Shown: positions 27,376 through 35,619 of the stretch, in pieces
Numbering within the stretch: position 1 is the stretch's first letter
Layout: every line of letters begins with the position of its first letter
DNA from: Methylocaldum szegediense
GTDB lineage: Bacteria; Pseudomonadota; Gammaproteobacteria; Methylococcales; Methylococcaceae
Reading direction: 5' to 3'
DNA: 64,000 nt
Assembly (NCBI RefSeq): GCF_949769195.1
Contig: NZ_OX458333.1
Coordinates: 1,550,001-1,614,000, forward strand
The notes under the pieces: generated by a model
The model's input: the letters and a program-made list of their open reading frames with translations, nothing else
Told to the model about the DNA's origin: nothing
The model's database searches: none
Program-made: the position numbers and the translations under genes

Positions 27376-28464
27376 CTAGTCGTTGGCGATCGTGATCGTG
27401 GGGAAGCGCGCACTGTAATCCTTCGCTTTGAGTGCCAAGCGGGCCGCCATCTTGCGGGCCACGTCCTTGTAGATTTGCGCTAGCTTGCCATCTGGCTCGG
27501 CGACCACGGTGGGATGGCCGCTATCGGCGTTCTTTCGAATACTGATATCGAGCGGCAAGGAACCGAGTAGCTCCACGCCGTACTTCTTGGCCATCTTCTC
27601 GCCGCCTCCTTCGCCGAAAATCGGCTCGGCATGGCCGCAGTTCGAGCAGATGTGAACGCTCATGTTCTCCACGATACCGAGGACCGGCACGCCCACTTTT
27701 TCGAACATCTTGAGTCCTCTCTGGGCATCCAATAAGGCGATGTCCTGGGGCGTTGTCACGATGATCGCACCGGATACGGGAATCTGCTGGGCTAGCGTCA
27801 ATTGGGTATCTCCGGTGCCGGGCGGCAAGTCGACGATCAAATAATCCAGGTTGTCCCATTTAGTATCCCTGAGCAATTGCTGCAAGGCGCCGGTTACCAT
27901 AGGACCGCGCCAAATCATCGGCGCGTCCTCGTCCACTAGGTAGCCTATGGACATGGATTGCACGCCGTACGCGACCATCGGGATCAGCTTGTTTCCACCC
28001 TCGGTCTGCGGACGCCCCGAAATCCCTAGCATAAGCGGCTGGCTCGGTCCGTAGATATCGGCATCCAGAATACCGACCCGAGCGCCTTCCGCTGCCAAAG
28101 CCAAAGCCAGATTGACTGCAACCGTTGATTTGCCGACACCGCCCTTGCCGGAAGCGACGGCGATGATGTTCTTGACGCCCGGCATCGGCTTCAGGTTTTT
28201 CTGGACCGCGTGGGAAACGATGTCGGTAACGACTTCGACAGATACCTCGGTAGCGCCCGCTTCCGAACGAAGCTTCTCTTCGATCAGACGCTTTAGCTCG
28301 GCGTGGAAACTGGCCGCTGGATAACCGAGCGCCACTTTCACCCGAACCCTGGAATCCTCTATTTCGATTTTCTTGACCGCCTTGGCGGAGACCAAATCCC
28401 TATCGAGATTGGGGTCCACCAGGGTCCTAAGGGCATTCTCGATATCCGATTGAGCAAGTGGCAT
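27376..28464 (-). CDS. apbC: Iron-sulfur cluster carrier ATPase ApbC (Mrp/NBP35 family)
   Basis: 362 residues. An N-terminal MIP18/DUF59 domain (about 5-85) is joined to a ParA/MinD-type ATPase with the deviant Walker A GKGGVGKS (106-113). The Walker B-like segment is [12 protein letters not shown] and the cluster-binding CxxC is in HICSNCGH. It carries and delivers Fe-S clusters in the cytoplasm. It is divergent from metG and upstream of dcd, a common gammaproteobacterial neighbourhood. Confidence 0.95.
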   Translation of the reverse strand: MPLAQSDIENALRTLVDPNLDRDLVSAKAVKKIEIEDSRVRVKVALGYPAASFHAELKRLIEEKLRSEAGATEVSVEVVTDIVSHAVQKNLKPMPGVKNIIAVASGKGGVGKSTVAVNLALALAAEGARVGILDADIYGPSQPLMLGISGRPQTEGGNKLIPMVAYGVQSMSIGYLVDEDAPMIWRGPMVTGALQQLLRDTKWDNLDYLIVDLPPGTGDTQLTLAQQIPVSGAIIVTTPQDIALLDAQRGLKMFEKVGVPVLGIVENMSVHICSNCGHAEPIFGEGGGEKMAKKYGVELLGSLPLDISIRKNADSGHPTVVAEPDGKLAQIYKDVARKMAARLALKAKDYSARFPTITIAND

Positions 28465-28651
28465 TCAAATCTCCGACATCTTCGGCCAAATAAGCCGTTA
28501 TTCTACACAATTGCCTCCGAACCTTAATGGCTGCGGCTCGTCCGGTCGACGGCGCAGAGGCGTTCAGCCATTCTTGTCACCGCATCCCTCTGAATGCCTG
28601 GCCTAAATATGGGATAATCGCGCGATTCCTGAAAACATTGCATTTCGCCAC

Positions 28652-31231
28652 ATGACCAGTCATCGAACGATTCTCGTCACCAGCGCCCTGCCTTATGCCA
28701 ACGGCCCGATTCACCTGGGCCACCTGGTCGAATACATTCAGACTGACATCTGGGTGCGATTCCAGAAAATGCGCGGCAATACGTGCTATTACGTTTGCGC
28801 CGACGACACCCACGGCACGCCGATCATGCTTCGGGCCGAAAAAGAAGGCATCACACCGGAGGAGCTGATTCGACGGGTTCATGGCGAGCATCTACGGGAT
28901 TTCACCGGCTTTCACATCGAGTTCGACAATTATTACTCGACCCATTCGGAAGAAACCCGGCAACTGGCCGAGACCATCTATAGCCGGCTGAAAGAACGAG
29001 GCCTGATCGAAGCCCACTCGATCGAGCAGTATTACGATCCGGTCAAGGAAATGTTTCTCCCGGATCGCTTCATCAAGGGCGAATGTCCGCGTTGCCACGC
29101 CAAGGATCAATATGGCGATTCCTGCGAAGCCTGCGGCGCCACCTATTCGCCGACCGATCTGATCAACCCCTATTCCGCCGTTTCTGGCGCTGAGCCGGTA
29201 CGGAAGGAATCGGTACATTATTTTTTCAAGCTCGGGAAATGCGAGGACTTCCTCAAGACCTGGACCCGCGCCGGCCATTTACAGGAGGAAGCCGCCAACA
29301 AAATGGCGGAATGGTTCGAGGCGGGACTAGCCGACTGGGACATTTCCCGCGACGCGCCCTATTTCGGCTTCGAAATACCCGATGCGCCCGGCAAGTTCTT
29401 CTACGTCTGGTTGGACGCGCCCATCGGCTACATGGGCAGCTTCAAGAATTTGTGCGAGCGGCTGAATCTCGATTTCGAGCAGTACTGGAACAAGGATTCC
29501 GATGCCGAGCTTTACCACTTCATTGGCAAGGACATCCTGTATTTCCACGCGCTGTTCTGGCCGGCGATGCTGGAACACTCGGATTTCCGCACTCCTACCA
29601 AAATCTTCGCCCACGGTTTCCTGACCGTAAACGGCGAGAAGATGTCCAAATCCCGCGGCACCTTCATCACCGCCGAAAGCTATCTCCAGCAGGGCTTGAA
29701 CCCCGAGTGGCTGCGCTATTACTACGCCTGCAAGCTGAACGGGACGATGGAGGACATCGACCTGAATCTGGACGATTTCGTAGCGCGGGTGAATAGTGAT
29801 TTGGTGGGGAAATACATCAATATCGCGAGTCGAGCGGCAGGATTCATTCATCGCCTGTTTAACGGGGTGATTCTTGACCAGAATCTTCTTCCAGAAATTG
29901 GCGAAGCTTCAAGTTCAAACTTAATTCCCCAGTTGCCATATAAAAACGTTTTAACCAGCAATGCCGTAAAAAAAGGACCTGCCCAACGGATCGCCGAAGC
30001 TTATGAGCAGCGTGACTTCGCGAGAGCGATTAGGGAAATCATGGTCGTTGCGGACGACATCAACAAGTTCTTCAACGATGCAAAACCCTGGGAATTGGCA
30101 AAGGCGCCTGAAAATCTTCCCGAAGTACACTGGGTATGCTCCGCGACAATCGAAGCGTTTCGAATTTTGACCCTATATCTGAAGCCTCTCTTACCTGAAA
30201 CCGCGAAGAAAGTTGAAGATTTCCTTCAAATTGAACCGCTTTCTTGGTCGGATTTGGATAAGTCGCTGGCAGGCCACACGATAAAGCCTTACCAGCACCT
30301 GTTAACCCGCATCGATCCCAAACAAATCGAGTCCCTCGTGGAAGCCAACAAACAGAGCTTGCGAGCCGCTGTCGAGCCGGAACCTCATTCGCAGCAACGT
30401 CACGCCGAGCATCAGCAGCACACAACAACACACCCCTCTCCCTCTGGGAGAGGGGCTGGGGGTGAGGGCGCCCTGCGTCCCGCCAAGATTCCCGATGATT
30501 TACTGGCCTATGCGCGGCAATTGAGAAAAACCGCCACCGATGCGGAAACCCGGATGTGGAACCTGCTCAGGGACCGCCGCATCGCCAATGCCAAATTCCG
30601 TCGTCAGCACCCGGTAGAGTTAGGCGGAAAGCGTCACGTATTGGACTTTTTCTGTCCCGAAGCGAATTTGTGCATCGAAATCGACGGAAGCCAACATTTG
30701 GAGCAAGTACGCTACGACACGGAACGGACTCGGCTGTTGGCTGCCCAGGGCATTCGCGTGCTGCGCTTTTGGAACAATGAAGTTCTGGCACAAACCGAGA
30801 CTGTGGCGGAAATGATATGGCTCGCACTGACCGCTGGCCAAACGCAGACCCAAAAACCGACTTCTCCTCCCTCACCCCCGGCCCCTCTCCCAGAGGGAGA
30901 GGGGGGATATATCGGCATCGACGACTTCGCCAAGATCGATCTGCGCATCGCCCATATTGCCAAAGCGGAACATGTAGAAGGCGCCGACAAGTTGCTGAAG
31001 CTGACTCTGGATCTCGGCAGCGAAACACGCACGGTATTCGCAGGTATCAAGTCAGCCTACGCTCCGGCGCAATTGGAAGGAAAATTGACGGTGATGGTCG
31101 CGAATCTCGCGCCGCGCAAGATGAAGTTCGGTCTGTCAGAGGGAATGGTACTCGCCGCGAGCGACGAGCGCGGGGGGCCTTTCGTACTGTTTCCGGACGA
31201 GGGCGCGCAGCCGGGGATGCGGGTCAAATAG
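28652..31231 (+). CDS. metG: Methionyl-tRNA synthetase with an internal DUF559 nuclease-domain insertion
   Basis: 859 residues against about 670-690 for the family. Class I motifs are intact: HLGH (21-24) and KMSKS (about 330). So is the zinc knuckle [18 protein letters not shown] (about 145-165), followed by the helical anticodon-binding domain and the C-terminal Trbp111/EMAP tRNA-binding domain (about 755-859, [14 protein letters not shown]). In the linker between these last two, residues about 595-752 are a foreign cassette: palindromic ends read as [12 protein letters not shown] and PLPEGEG around a complete DUF559 domain. The frame is open throughout, so a full-length enzyme can be made. 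The anticodon domain around 29870-30330 is more AT-rich than its surroundings, hinting at a recombined segment. As the likely sole methionyl-tRNA synthetase it should be essential. Confidence 0.95.
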   Translation: MTSHRTILVTSALPYANGPIHLGHLVEYIQTDIWVRFQKMRGNTCYYVCADDTHGTPIMLRAEKEGITPEELIRRVHGEHLRDFTGFHIEFDNYYSTHSEETRQLAETIYSRLKERGLIEAHSIEQYYDPVKEMFLPDRFIKGECPRCHAKDQYGDSCEACGATYSPTDLINPYSAVSGAEPVRKESVHYFFKLGKCEDFLKTWTRAGHLQEEAANKMAEWFEAGLADWDISRDAPYFGFEIPDAPGKFFYVWLDAPIGYMGSFKNLCERLNLDFEQYWNKDSDAELYHFIGKDILYFHALFWPAMLEHSDFRTPTKIFAHGFLTVNGEKMSKSRGTFITAESYLQQGLNPEWLRYYYACKLNGTMEDIDLNLDDFVARVNSDLVGKYINIASRAAGFIHRLFNGVILDQNLLPEIGEASSSNLIPQLPYKNVLTSNAVKKGPAQRIAEAYEQRDFARAIREIMVVADDINKFFNDAKPWELAKAPENLPEVHWVCSATIEAFRILTLYLKPLLPETAKKVEDFLQIEPLSWSDLDKSLAGHTIKPYQHLLTRIDPKQIESLVEANKQSLRAAVEPEPHSQQRHAEHQQHTTTHPSPSGRGAGGEGALRPAKIPDDLLAYARQLRKTATDAETRMWNLLRDRRIANAKFRRQHPVELGGKRHVLDFFCPEANLCIEIDGSQHLEQVRYDTERTRLLAAQGIRVLRFWNNEVLAQTETVAEMIWLALTAGQTQTQKPTSPPSPPAPLPEGEGGYIGIDDFAKIDLRIAHIAKAEHVEGADKLLKLTLDLGSETRTVFAGIKSAYAPAQLEGKLTVMVANLAPRKMKFGLSEGMVLAASDERGGPFVLFPDEGAQPGMRVK
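30433..30468 (+). repeat. Left palindromic inverted repeat of the DUF559 cassette
   Basis: Begins CCCCTCTCCCTCTGGGAGAG and ends GGGGGTGAGGG. It can fold on itself and also pairs with the right copy. It is translated in frame as [12 protein letters not shown]. Similar dispersed CTCTCCCTCTGGGAGAG palindromes occur between genes in many proteobacteria; being inside an essential coding region is unusual. Confidence 0.85.
30869..30904 (-). repeat. Right palindromic inverted repeat of the DUF559 cassette
   Basis: The reverse complement of the left repeat with one mismatch (CCGGGGG for CTGGGGG). It is translated as the [12 protein letters not shown] segment just before the tRNA-binding domain. Confidence 0.85.
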
Positions 31232-31297
31232 CGTTGCGAGCGATGGGCCGGGTGCGCACGGAAACGATGCGCGCCCGCCCCATCTGGCAAAATTGCA

Positions 31298-31570
31298 TCA
31301 CTCGGCAGTTGTCGGATCTATCACCGTCTTGATCTCGGAAATCCGATCAGCCGGAAAACCGCCCTCCTCAGCGTGCTTCCGAATCATTTCCTCGCTCGGC
31401 GCAATGTAGACGCAATAGACCTTATCGTCCGTAACATAGCTCTCCACCCACTGGATTTGCGGCCCCAGATGGTTCAGCACACCACAGGATTTTTGCGAAA
31501 TAGAACGCAACTCCTGCTCCGATAATTTTCCCGCCCCGGGAATATCGCGCTCGATTAGATACTTGGGCAT
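31298..31570 (-). CDS. DUF4242 (SCO4226-like nickel-binding) family protein
   Basis: 90 residues from the ATG at 31570, which has GGAGG 5-6 nt upstream; the in-frame ATG 12 bp earlier lacks one. The pattern MPKYLIERDIPGAG, then WVESYVTDDKVYCVYIAPSEEMIRKHAEEGGFP, matches the small ferredoxin-like DUF4242 family, one member of which binds nickel. It follows mtoX on the same strand (74-bp gap), so it may be part of the TetR-controlled unit. Its function is unknown. Confidence 0.85.
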   Translation of the reverse strand: MPKYLIERDIPGAGKLSEQELRSISQKSCGVLNHLGPQIQWVESYVTDDKVYCVYIAPSEEMIRKHAEEGGFPADRISEIKTVIDPTTAE

Positions 31571-31644
31571 ATCATCCTCCACTCGTCAAAGAGAGTCGTC
31601 AAAAAACCGTCACTAGCCGGGGACACAGCCCCGGCATTCGTCAT

Positions 31645-33033
31645 TCAGCGACGCTGGAACTCCGCGAAGAGCTCCACCGGGCGCGCTTCAGCCGCGCTCT
31701 TGTAAAGGGAGTAAGCACCGAATCGTACTTGGTGCGGACGTCCAAGCTTCTCTTTGTTGAAGTCAATGGCGAACTGCTCTTTCAGTTCCTTGCCATCCCA
31801 GTGATAAAGCTTAAGGAACTGTTCGTTGTCCTTGCCCTTCTTGTCCCAGTTGGCAAGCAGCGATGAGGTGTAATAAAGGCGTTTCCCATCCCAGCTCGAC
31901 GAGACCATGTTGACTTGGGCGCCGATGTGTTTTTCGTAGACTTGCACCGGTTTGTGCGGATTCGAGATGTCGAATGCACGGGTGTTGCCGTCCATGAAGG
32001 TATTCACCCAAAGCCGTTTGTCGTCGTTGGAGATCGAAATATCCACGGGCAACGGCACCTTCGACGGATCACCGATATCCGCGACCGCCTTGGCTTGCCA
32101 CTCGCCCTTGTCGTCCTCGTAGATCAGCCAGAGCTTGGACGTGAGTGCCGTCGTGGTGAAGCAGTAGTTGTGGGATTCTTCCCAGGCGCACCGGATTTCC
32201 AAGGGTGAGCCGGGCACGTCAAGCACCTTCTTCGGCTTCCGGCTGTGCAAATCCCAAACCACCACCGTATTGCCGAAGTGTTTCATCGCTTCCTTGTCGG
32301 ACAGCAGTTTGCCGAAGTCCATCATGTAATTGTTCCAACCGGTGAAGGACGAGGAAATCAGTACGTTTCGTCTCGGCAATGCGCGCACGTCGTAGTTGTA
32401 GCCGTCGGCGTACTTGCCCGCTTTTACGGCACCACGCAAATCGCTGTCGGTGGGTATCCAATAGGTCGCAACGTAATCACCCTGGTTGGTATATTCGACT
32501 ATCGCGCTCCGACCGCCGTGATCCTTGTTGTTCGAAAGCCCCGTGATCAGCATGCGCCCGGGCAAGGCATAGAACGTGTGAGGCCCGACCACCCCGCCGC
32601 TTTTCGCGACAAAATCCGTAATCGTTTTGTGCAGCTTGGGTTTCGCCGGATCGCTATGGACGTCGAAGATGAAAATCTTGCTGGTGTCCAATCCTCCAGC
32701 CCATAGATAATTCCGGTCGTCCGTGAAATCCGAGTGGTGCGCTTCGTTGCGGCCGCCCACCGAGAGACTGTCCACTACTTTCCCGTAATTAGGAGACTTT
32801 GGGTTGACGTCCACGGTCACCAGCTTGTCCTGCTCATCGCCGACACCGACGGCACCGAGCGTCCAAATGTAGGCGAAATCTTCCTGTCCGGTAATTTTGG
32901 CCATGTACGGCGATAAACAGGTCTCGTCCGCGTTGACGGAGACCATACCCGTCATCGTCAAACCCGATACCAGTCCCAACGCCAAAGCCCGAACTGCCCG
33001 AGTCCTTTTTTTCCGTATTTCCAACTTGCTCAT
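31645..33033 (-). CDS. mtoX: Methanethiol oxidase (selenium-binding protein 56 family)
   Basis: 462 residues with an N-terminal signal peptide (RALALGLVSGLTMTGMVSVNA), so it is periplasmic. The SBP56 beta-propeller follows with conserved HHSDFTDDRNYLWAGGLDTS (His pair as a metal ligand), GPHTFYALPGRML, and a C-terminal GRPHQVRFG. Bacterial members oxidise methanethiol to formaldehyde, H2S and H2O2 and are copper-dependent. The role fits a methylotroph that meets methylated sulfur compounds. It starts 18 bp after the tetR gene and is very likely co-transcribed and regulated by it. Confidence 0.88.
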   Translation of the reverse strand: MSKLEIRKKRTRAVRALALGLVSGLTMTGMVSVNADETCLSPYMAKITGQEDFAYIWTLGAVGVGDEQDKLVTVDVNPKSPNYGKVVDSLSVGGRNEAHHSDFTDDRNYLWAGGLDTSKIFIFDVHSDPAKPKLHKTITDFVAKSGGVVGPHTFYALPGRMLITGLSNNKDHGGRSAIVEYTNQGDYVATYWIPTDSDLRGAVKAGKYADGYNYDVRALPRRNVLISSSFTGWNNYMMDFGKLLSDKEAMKHFGNTVVVWDLHSRKPKKVLDVPGSPLEIRCAWEESHNYCFTTTALTSKLWLIYEDDKGEWQAKAVADIGDPSKVPLPVDISISNDDKRLWVNTFMDGNTRAFDISNPHKPVQVYEKHIGAQVNMVSSSWDGKRLYYTSSLLANWDKKGKDNEQFLKLYHWDGKELKEQFAIDFNKEKLGRPHQVRFGAYSLYKSAAEARPVELFAEFQRR

Positions 33034-33051
33034 TGCATAACCCCCTGGCTT

Positions 33052-33657
33052 TCAATCATTCTTCGGCTTGAAATAATCATCGAGCAAATGGCTCAAGCAA
33101 CTCTCAAGCGGTCGTACCGATCGCTCGACTTTCATCCGCAATAAGGCTCCTTGCATACTGTCAGCGAGCAAATCCGCCATAGTCTCGGCAGACAAGTCGG
33201 CGCGTACCGTTCCTTCCGCCTGGGCGCGAGCCAAACCTTCCGTGTACTTGTCCCTGTAGCGGTGAAAAGCGTCTCGGAGAGCCGCCATGCAGATCTCGTT
33301 GGTGTCTCCGATCTCACCGATCAGGTTGCCCAACAAACAGCCTCCCTTGAACTGCCGCCGCTCCAGTTCCTCGATCAAATCACGGAAATAACGTTTCATC
33401 GCGGACAGCGCATCCAGCTCCGGTCGGCTCAAGTAATCGCCGAGTTGCCGAATGAACGGCTCTATGTAGTGCTGAACCACCTCCGCCCCGAACTCATCCT
33501 TGCTGGCAAAATAGTTATAAAACGATCCCTTCGGAACCTTGACGCTGGATAGCAAGTCCTGTAGACCCGTGCCATGATAGCCACGCTCCATTATCATGGC
33601 GACGCCCTGGTCTAATAGCTTTTCGCGAGTGATTTGTTTGTTGCCGATTCGAGCCAT
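33052..33657 (-). CDS. TetR/AcrR-family transcriptional regulator
   Basis: 201 residues. The N-terminal helix-turn-helix spans about 10-55 (LLDQGVAMIMERGYHGTGLQDLL, then VPKGSFYNYFASKDEF; read in parts). The C-terminal ligand domain has a FKGGCLLGNL motif seen in AcuR/NemR-like regulators that sense electrophiles through cysteine. It is the first gene of the mtoX unit. A perfect 12-bp palindrome lies 12 bp upstream of its start, so it probably represses itself and mtoX. Confidence 0.88.
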   Translation of the reverse strand: MARIGNKQITREKLLDQGVAMIMERGYHGTGLQDLLSSVKVPKGSFYNYFASKDEFGAEVVQHYIEPFIRQLGDYLSRPELDALSAMKRYFRDLIEELERRQFKGGCLLGNLIGEIGDTNEICMAALRDAFHRYRDKYTEGLARAQAEGTVRADLSAETMADLLADSMQGALLRMKVERSVRPLESCLSHLLDDYFKPKND

Positions 33658-33668
33658 GCACAGAATAT

Positions 33669-33680
33669 ACGACCGGTCGT
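33669..33680. promoter_or_regulatory. Candidate TetR operator (perfect palindrome)
   Basis: ACGACCGGTCGT is a perfect 12-bp palindrome directly upstream of the TetR-family gene. GACCGGTC-type centres are common for this regulator group. It overlaps the expected promoter and so would block tetR-mtoX transcription. Assignment is by position and symmetry only. Confidence 0.6.
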
Positions 33681-33934
33681 CTACTATTGCAAGAAAAATG
33701 TGATGGAGCGGATCGGTCGAAGACCAATGCCATGGTCGAGGGGCGCCGTAAAATCGGCGCGCACCATCCTCAAGATTAAGAAACAGGATTTGTCGACGCT
33801 AATTCGCACGTTTTCGGCAACGGTTGGGGACGACGGCGTACCGGAATGCCGACTCGATGCGGACTAAGGGCTTCTCTCAGGAGGGTGCGTGTCCTGGACC
33901 GAGTGAATGAGCGTTGCGATGTGCTGGATCGGCT

Positions 33935-34420
33935 TTAAGCCGAGAACGACCGGCGCGAGATATCACCGCGGCGCGTCATTCCATTTGGACCATAGGTTGC
34001 GTCCGCCGACGAGACGCCGTGGAGAAAATTCAAACTGGCATCGACATGGCGCAGTAAAAGGCCAATATAAGCGCCGTTAAGCTCATTCTGTTTTCTGCAA
34101 ACTAAACCGAGACGCACGATTTCTTGCCAGTCGGCGCGAAGGGATTCTGCATCGGGCAGTTCGAAGTCAGGCCCCTGCAAGAAGGTATCGAGACCGCGTC
34201 CGTCGGGCGGCGAGCCATAGGCTTGGAGACAACCGTTCTGCCGGGCAACCAGATCGTTTAGGCGGGCAGCGAGCTTCTGCTTCTTTGACGCGGCTTGTTC
34301 CAGCGCCTCGGGATCGCGGCGTGCGAGGCACCGTGCCTCCTCTTCGAGCACCTTCGACATTTTGCCGAGCCCGTCCAGCATCTGCCGGAACAGTTCGCGC
34401 AACTCCCGGTGACGTGCCAT
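33935..34420 (-). CDS. flgN: Flagellar export chaperone FlgN
   Basis: About 161 residues, mainly helical, with heptad-like leucines (LRELFRQMLDGLGKMSKVLEEEARCLARRD) and the FlgN feature NELNGAYIGLLLRHVDASLNFL near the end. It chaperones FlgK and FlgL, both encoded downstream in this window. Two consecutive ATG codons exist (34423 and 34420); the first overlaps the flgM stop as ATGA, so coupling is likely with either. Confidence 0.85.
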   Translation of the reverse strand: MARHRELRELFRQMLDGLGKMSKVLEEEARCLARRDPEALEQAASKKQKLAARLNDLVARQNGCLQAYGSPPDGRGLDTFLQGPDFELPDAESLRADWQEIVRLGLVCRKQNELNGAYIGLLLRHVDASLNFLHGVSSADATYGPNGMTRRGDISRRSFSA

Positions 34421-34716
34421 CATGAAAATTCGGGAAGCATGAGTTCCATCGCGATCAGCTTTTCAGCGGCTCGCTGCGGATCGATTTGGTAGCTGCCGGA
34501 TTGGACCAAGCCTGCGATACGGGCCACTTTTGCCTCGTCGATCGAAGGCTCGCTCAACAAGCGTTGTTTGATTTCAGAGAGCAAAAGTGACGTTTGAGAC
34601 GATACACCGCCGATCGGTGTCGACAAGCTGCCGCCGGCAACGGGCTCCCTACTCTGTTTTTTCTGAAGTCCCCCCGCAGAAAGACTACCGACCGTGTTTT
34701 GAAGCTTGATTTCCAT
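34420..34716 (-). CDS. flgM: Anti-sigma-28 factor FlgM
   Basis: 98 residues from ATG at 34716. The disordered Ser/Gly-rich N-terminus is followed by the sigma-28-binding helices (VARIAGLVQSGSYQIDPQRAAEKLIAMELM), a standard FlgM C-terminus. It holds FliA inactive until the hook is complete and is then exported. A sigma-28 promoter (34749-34775) precedes it. A longer in-frame start at 34782 would place that promoter inside the gene and is rejected. Confidence 0.92.
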   Translation of the reverse strand: MEIKLQNTVGSLSAGGLQKKQSREPVAGGSLSTPIGGVSSQTSLLLSEIKQRLLSEPSIDEAKVARIAGLVQSGSYQIDPQRAAEKLIAMELMLPEFS

Positions 34717-34748
34717 GACCGTATTCTCTTCGCAAAACCTCTTAGTGG

Positions 34749-34775
34749 TTATCGACCGCCACGCATTCGACTTTA
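34749..34775 (-). promoter_or_regulatory. Sigma-28 (FliA) promoter of flgMN
   Basis: On the minus strand TAAAGTCG-N11-GTCGATAA closely matches the sigma-28 consensus TAAAGTTT-N11-GCCGATAA, 33 bp before the flgM start. This is the usual feedback arrangement in which FliA drives its own antagonist. Confidence 0.8.
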
Positions 34776-34801
34776 GCGCCAAAGCCGGTTTTTTTCACCG
34801 C

Positions 34802-35500
34802 TCAAAGTTCAATCAATACGAGACCGGGACCGGCAACAGTGCCTTCAACAATTCTCGCTGACTGATCGTTACGAACACGTATACGCTGGCCGACCTCCCC
34901 GTCGCTCAGAGCTTCACCCGACATCTTCACTGCAAAGTGAGTGCTCTCGGCCTGGATGATGACCTTCTGTCCACGCCGGATCATTTTCGGCACAGTTATC
35001 CAGTCTGGACTCAATACCGCGCCGGCCGCCAAACTTCGTTTGACCGGTTTGTTCACCACCGGCTCGACAGACGTGAAAAAACGGCCGTGCAGCTCTCCGA
35101 GCTCTCGTCTTTGCAAGTCCAAATCGGCCTCGGTGAGTATGGCCCCATGCCTGACAGCTTTCTTGAGCACCACGACATCACGGTATACCTTGACGCGAAC
35201 CTTGTTGTATACCGTCCAGGGACGGCTTCCTACGCAGCGCACGCCCACGGAAAGAAAACCGCTCTCGCGTTGTCCTGGCGGAAAGAACGCTTCCAATGGC
35301 TGCTCGCACAGCGGGAGACGCAAACGATCGTCAAGCTTCATCGGCTCCGCCTGAAAATCTTCGTTCCTCTGACGGAAATCCGACTCGATGAGCGACATCA
35401 TTGCGGCCATGATCGACTCATGGGACTGCAGCCGTTCCACTGCCAAAGCGCCAGGCATGGCCAAGGCGAGCAGGAGCGCGAATTTTGGTTTGCCTCGCAT
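34802..35500 (-). CDS. flgA: Flagellar P-ring assembly chaperone FlgA
   Basis: 232 residues from ATG at 35500, which has GGAGG 7 nt upstream. A signal peptide (KFALLLALAMPGALA) leads to the periplasmic part, and the C-terminal SAF-like domain is recognisable (AAGAVLSPDWITVPKMIRRGQKVIIQAES, ending VAGPGLVLIEL). It helps FlgI form the P ring; FlgI is encoded in the plus-strand operon. It is transcribed away from cheV and preceded by a sigma-54 promoter. Confidence 0.92.
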   Translation of the reverse strand: MRGKPKFALLLALAMPGALAVERLQSHESIMAAMMSLIESDFRQRNEDFQAEPMKLDDRLRLPLCEQPLEAFFPPGQRESGFLSVGVRCVGSRPWTVYNKVRVKVYRDVVVLKKAVRHGAILTEADLDLQRRELGELHGRFFTSVEPVVNKPVKRSLAAGAVLSPDWITVPKMIRRGQKVIIQAESTHFAVKMSGEALSDGEVGQRIRVRNDQSARIVEGTVAGPGLVLIEL

Positions 35501-35527
35501 GGATAACCTCCGGTAGTCCCGAAAATC

Positions 35528-35544
35528 TTGCACAGAATGTGCCG
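35528..35544 (-). promoter_or_regulatory. Sigma-54 promoter of flgA
   Basis: On the minus strand CGGCACATTCTGTGCAA has GG and GC elements exactly 12 bp apart, matching the -24/-12 pattern (consensus TGGCAC-N5-TTGCA). It lies 28 bp before the flgA start. Confidence 0.72.
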
Positions 35545-35619
35545 CACGACCCTCAAGCAGAGAAATCACTTGCCGCTACAATTGAGTCAGCGTCAATCTT
35601 TCTTTCCTGGAACGTCACA

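Larger units (their letters stand above)
30433..30904 (+). mobile_element. In-frame DUF559 endonuclease cassette inside metG
   Basis: A 472-bp segment bounded by near-perfect 36-bp inverted repeats (30433-30468 and 30869-30904, 35 of 36 matching), each containing its own CTCTCCC-tct-GGGAGAG palindrome. Between them lies a complete DUF559 (Vsr/restriction-endonuclease-like) domain: [30 protein letters not shown] (acidic D, E and D residues of a PD-(D/E)xK-type site, read as two parts), [19 protein letters not shown] and WNNEVL. No intein splice motifs are visible. It looks like a mobile or recently acquired module tolerated in a flexible linker. Mobility is inferred from the inverted ends. Confidence 0.7.

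Noticed and set aside
30433-30904. Intein or group II intron inside metG
   Set aside because: No splice-block residues of an intein and no reverse transcriptase or ribozyme structure; the insert is a plain DUF559 domain between inverted repeats and keeps the frame.
33703-33867. Short plus-strand frame between tetR and flgN
   Set aside because: About 54 codons without a ribosome site, homology or operon context; it lies in the region expected to hold the tetR promoter.
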